Shown: one piece after another, positions 5,710-5,937 of the stretch | How the letters are laid out: every line of letters begins with the position of its first letter | How positions within the stretch are numbered: position 1 is the first letter of the stretch | Made by a program: the position numbers and the translations under genes | The notes under the pieces: generated by a model | Databases searched by the model: none | Told to the model about the DNA's origin: nothing | Seen by the model: only the letters and a program-made list of their open reading frames with translations | Origin: Burkholderiales bacterium | GTDB taxonomy: Bacteria; Pseudomonadota; Gammaproteobacteria; Burkholderiales; Burkholderiaceae | Assembly (NCBI GenBank): GCA_947371645.1 | Contig: CANBQJ010000228.1 | Location: forward strand, 1-5,937 | Direction: 5' to 3' | Length of the DNA: 5,937 nucleotides

Positions 5710-5937
5710 ATGCCTGACACCTCCACCACCTCCACCCCCGGTCGCCTGCTGCTCATGCCCAACACCCTGGACCTGGGCTGCGTCGCAGAAGGCGCCACGC
5801 CGCCGGACCTGCGCGACGTCATCCCCGACGGGGTGCTGAAGCAAGCAGCCCAGCTTCAGCATTGGGTGGTGGAGAACGCCAAGACCGCACGCGCCTTCCT
5901 GAAACGCGTGGATGCCGTCTGCCCGCTGGCGCAGCCA
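5710..5937 (+). CDS. SAM-dependent methyltransferase, tetrapyrrole-methylase fold (RsmI-like), 5' part
   Basis: The frame from ATG 5710 is open for 76 codons to the right edge, so only the N-terminal part is present. After a Thr/Ser-rich leader comes LLLMPNTLDLG (residues 13-23), corresponding to the first strand and loop that reads as P-T-P-I-G-N in RsmI, and then QHWVVENAKTARAFLKRV (50-67), corresponding to the AEDTR region of RsmI. These resemble the SAM-dependent methyltransferase commonly annotated downstream of maf in Burkholderiales. The substrate is unknown; 16S rRNA modification like RsmI is possible, but the signature differs from true RsmI. No Shine-Dalgarno is visible before the ATG. 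Only 91 bp separate it from yceF on the same strand, so co-transcription is plausible. Family assignment is fairly confident, function is not. Confidence 0.75.
   Translation, partial: MPDTSTTSTPGRLLLMPNTLDLGCVAEGATPPDLRDVIPDGVLKQAAQLQHWVVENAKTARAFLKRVDAVCPLAQP

Noticed and set aside
1..5937. Undescribed defence, mobile or biosynthetic system
   Set aside because: All eight coding regions belong to recognised housekeeping families in a conserved order; there is no transposase, integrase, toxin, nuclease, repeat-spacer array or composition break of gene size.

Overview
The window is a GC-rich housekeeping locus, most likely from a betaproteobacterium of the order Burkholderiales (Comamonadaceae or Leptothrix/Rubrivivax/Aquabacterium-like). 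The assignment rests on protein resemblance, high GC with G/C-rich third codon positions, and the gene order. I see no rRNA, tRNA, CRISPR array, insertion sequence, phage gene or defence gene.

Layout. On the minus strand, reading from about 4880 down to 1, are yceD (DUF177, 23S rRNA accumulation protein), rpmF (ribosomal protein L32), plsX (phosphate acyltransferase), fabH (ketoacyl-ACP synthase III), fabD (malonyl-CoA:ACP transacylase) and the first 126 codons of fabG (ketoacyl-ACP reductase), which runs off the left edge. On the plus strand, divergent from yceD across about 70 bp, is a Maf-family nucleotide pyrophosphatase of the YceF type. It is followed by the first 76 codons of a tetrapyrrole-methylase-fold SAM-dependent methyltransferase distantly related to RsmI, which runs off the right edge. 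This is the yceF <> yceD-rpmF-plsX-fabH-fabD-fabG arrangement known from Escherichia coli; acpP and fabF would be expected beyond position 1.

How the genes work together. FabD loads malonate onto acyl carrier protein, FabH condenses acetyl-CoA with malonyl-ACP to start a chain, and FabG reduces the ketoacyl product. PlsX diverts finished acyl chains to acyl-phosphate for membrane phospholipid synthesis. YceD and L32 belong to 50S ribosome production, so the cluster links ribosome and membrane synthesis.

The less ordinary parts are non-coding. There is a strong intrinsic-terminator-like hairpin with a T tract between rpmF and plsX. A 336-bp yceD-rpmF spacer holds a promoter candidate, an AT-rich 11-bp tandem repeat and several hairpins ahead of rpmF. 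The short divergent yceF/yceD region carries an octamer repeated three times. I found no evidence of an undescribed multi-gene system; the findings are modest regulatory and protein-architecture observations.
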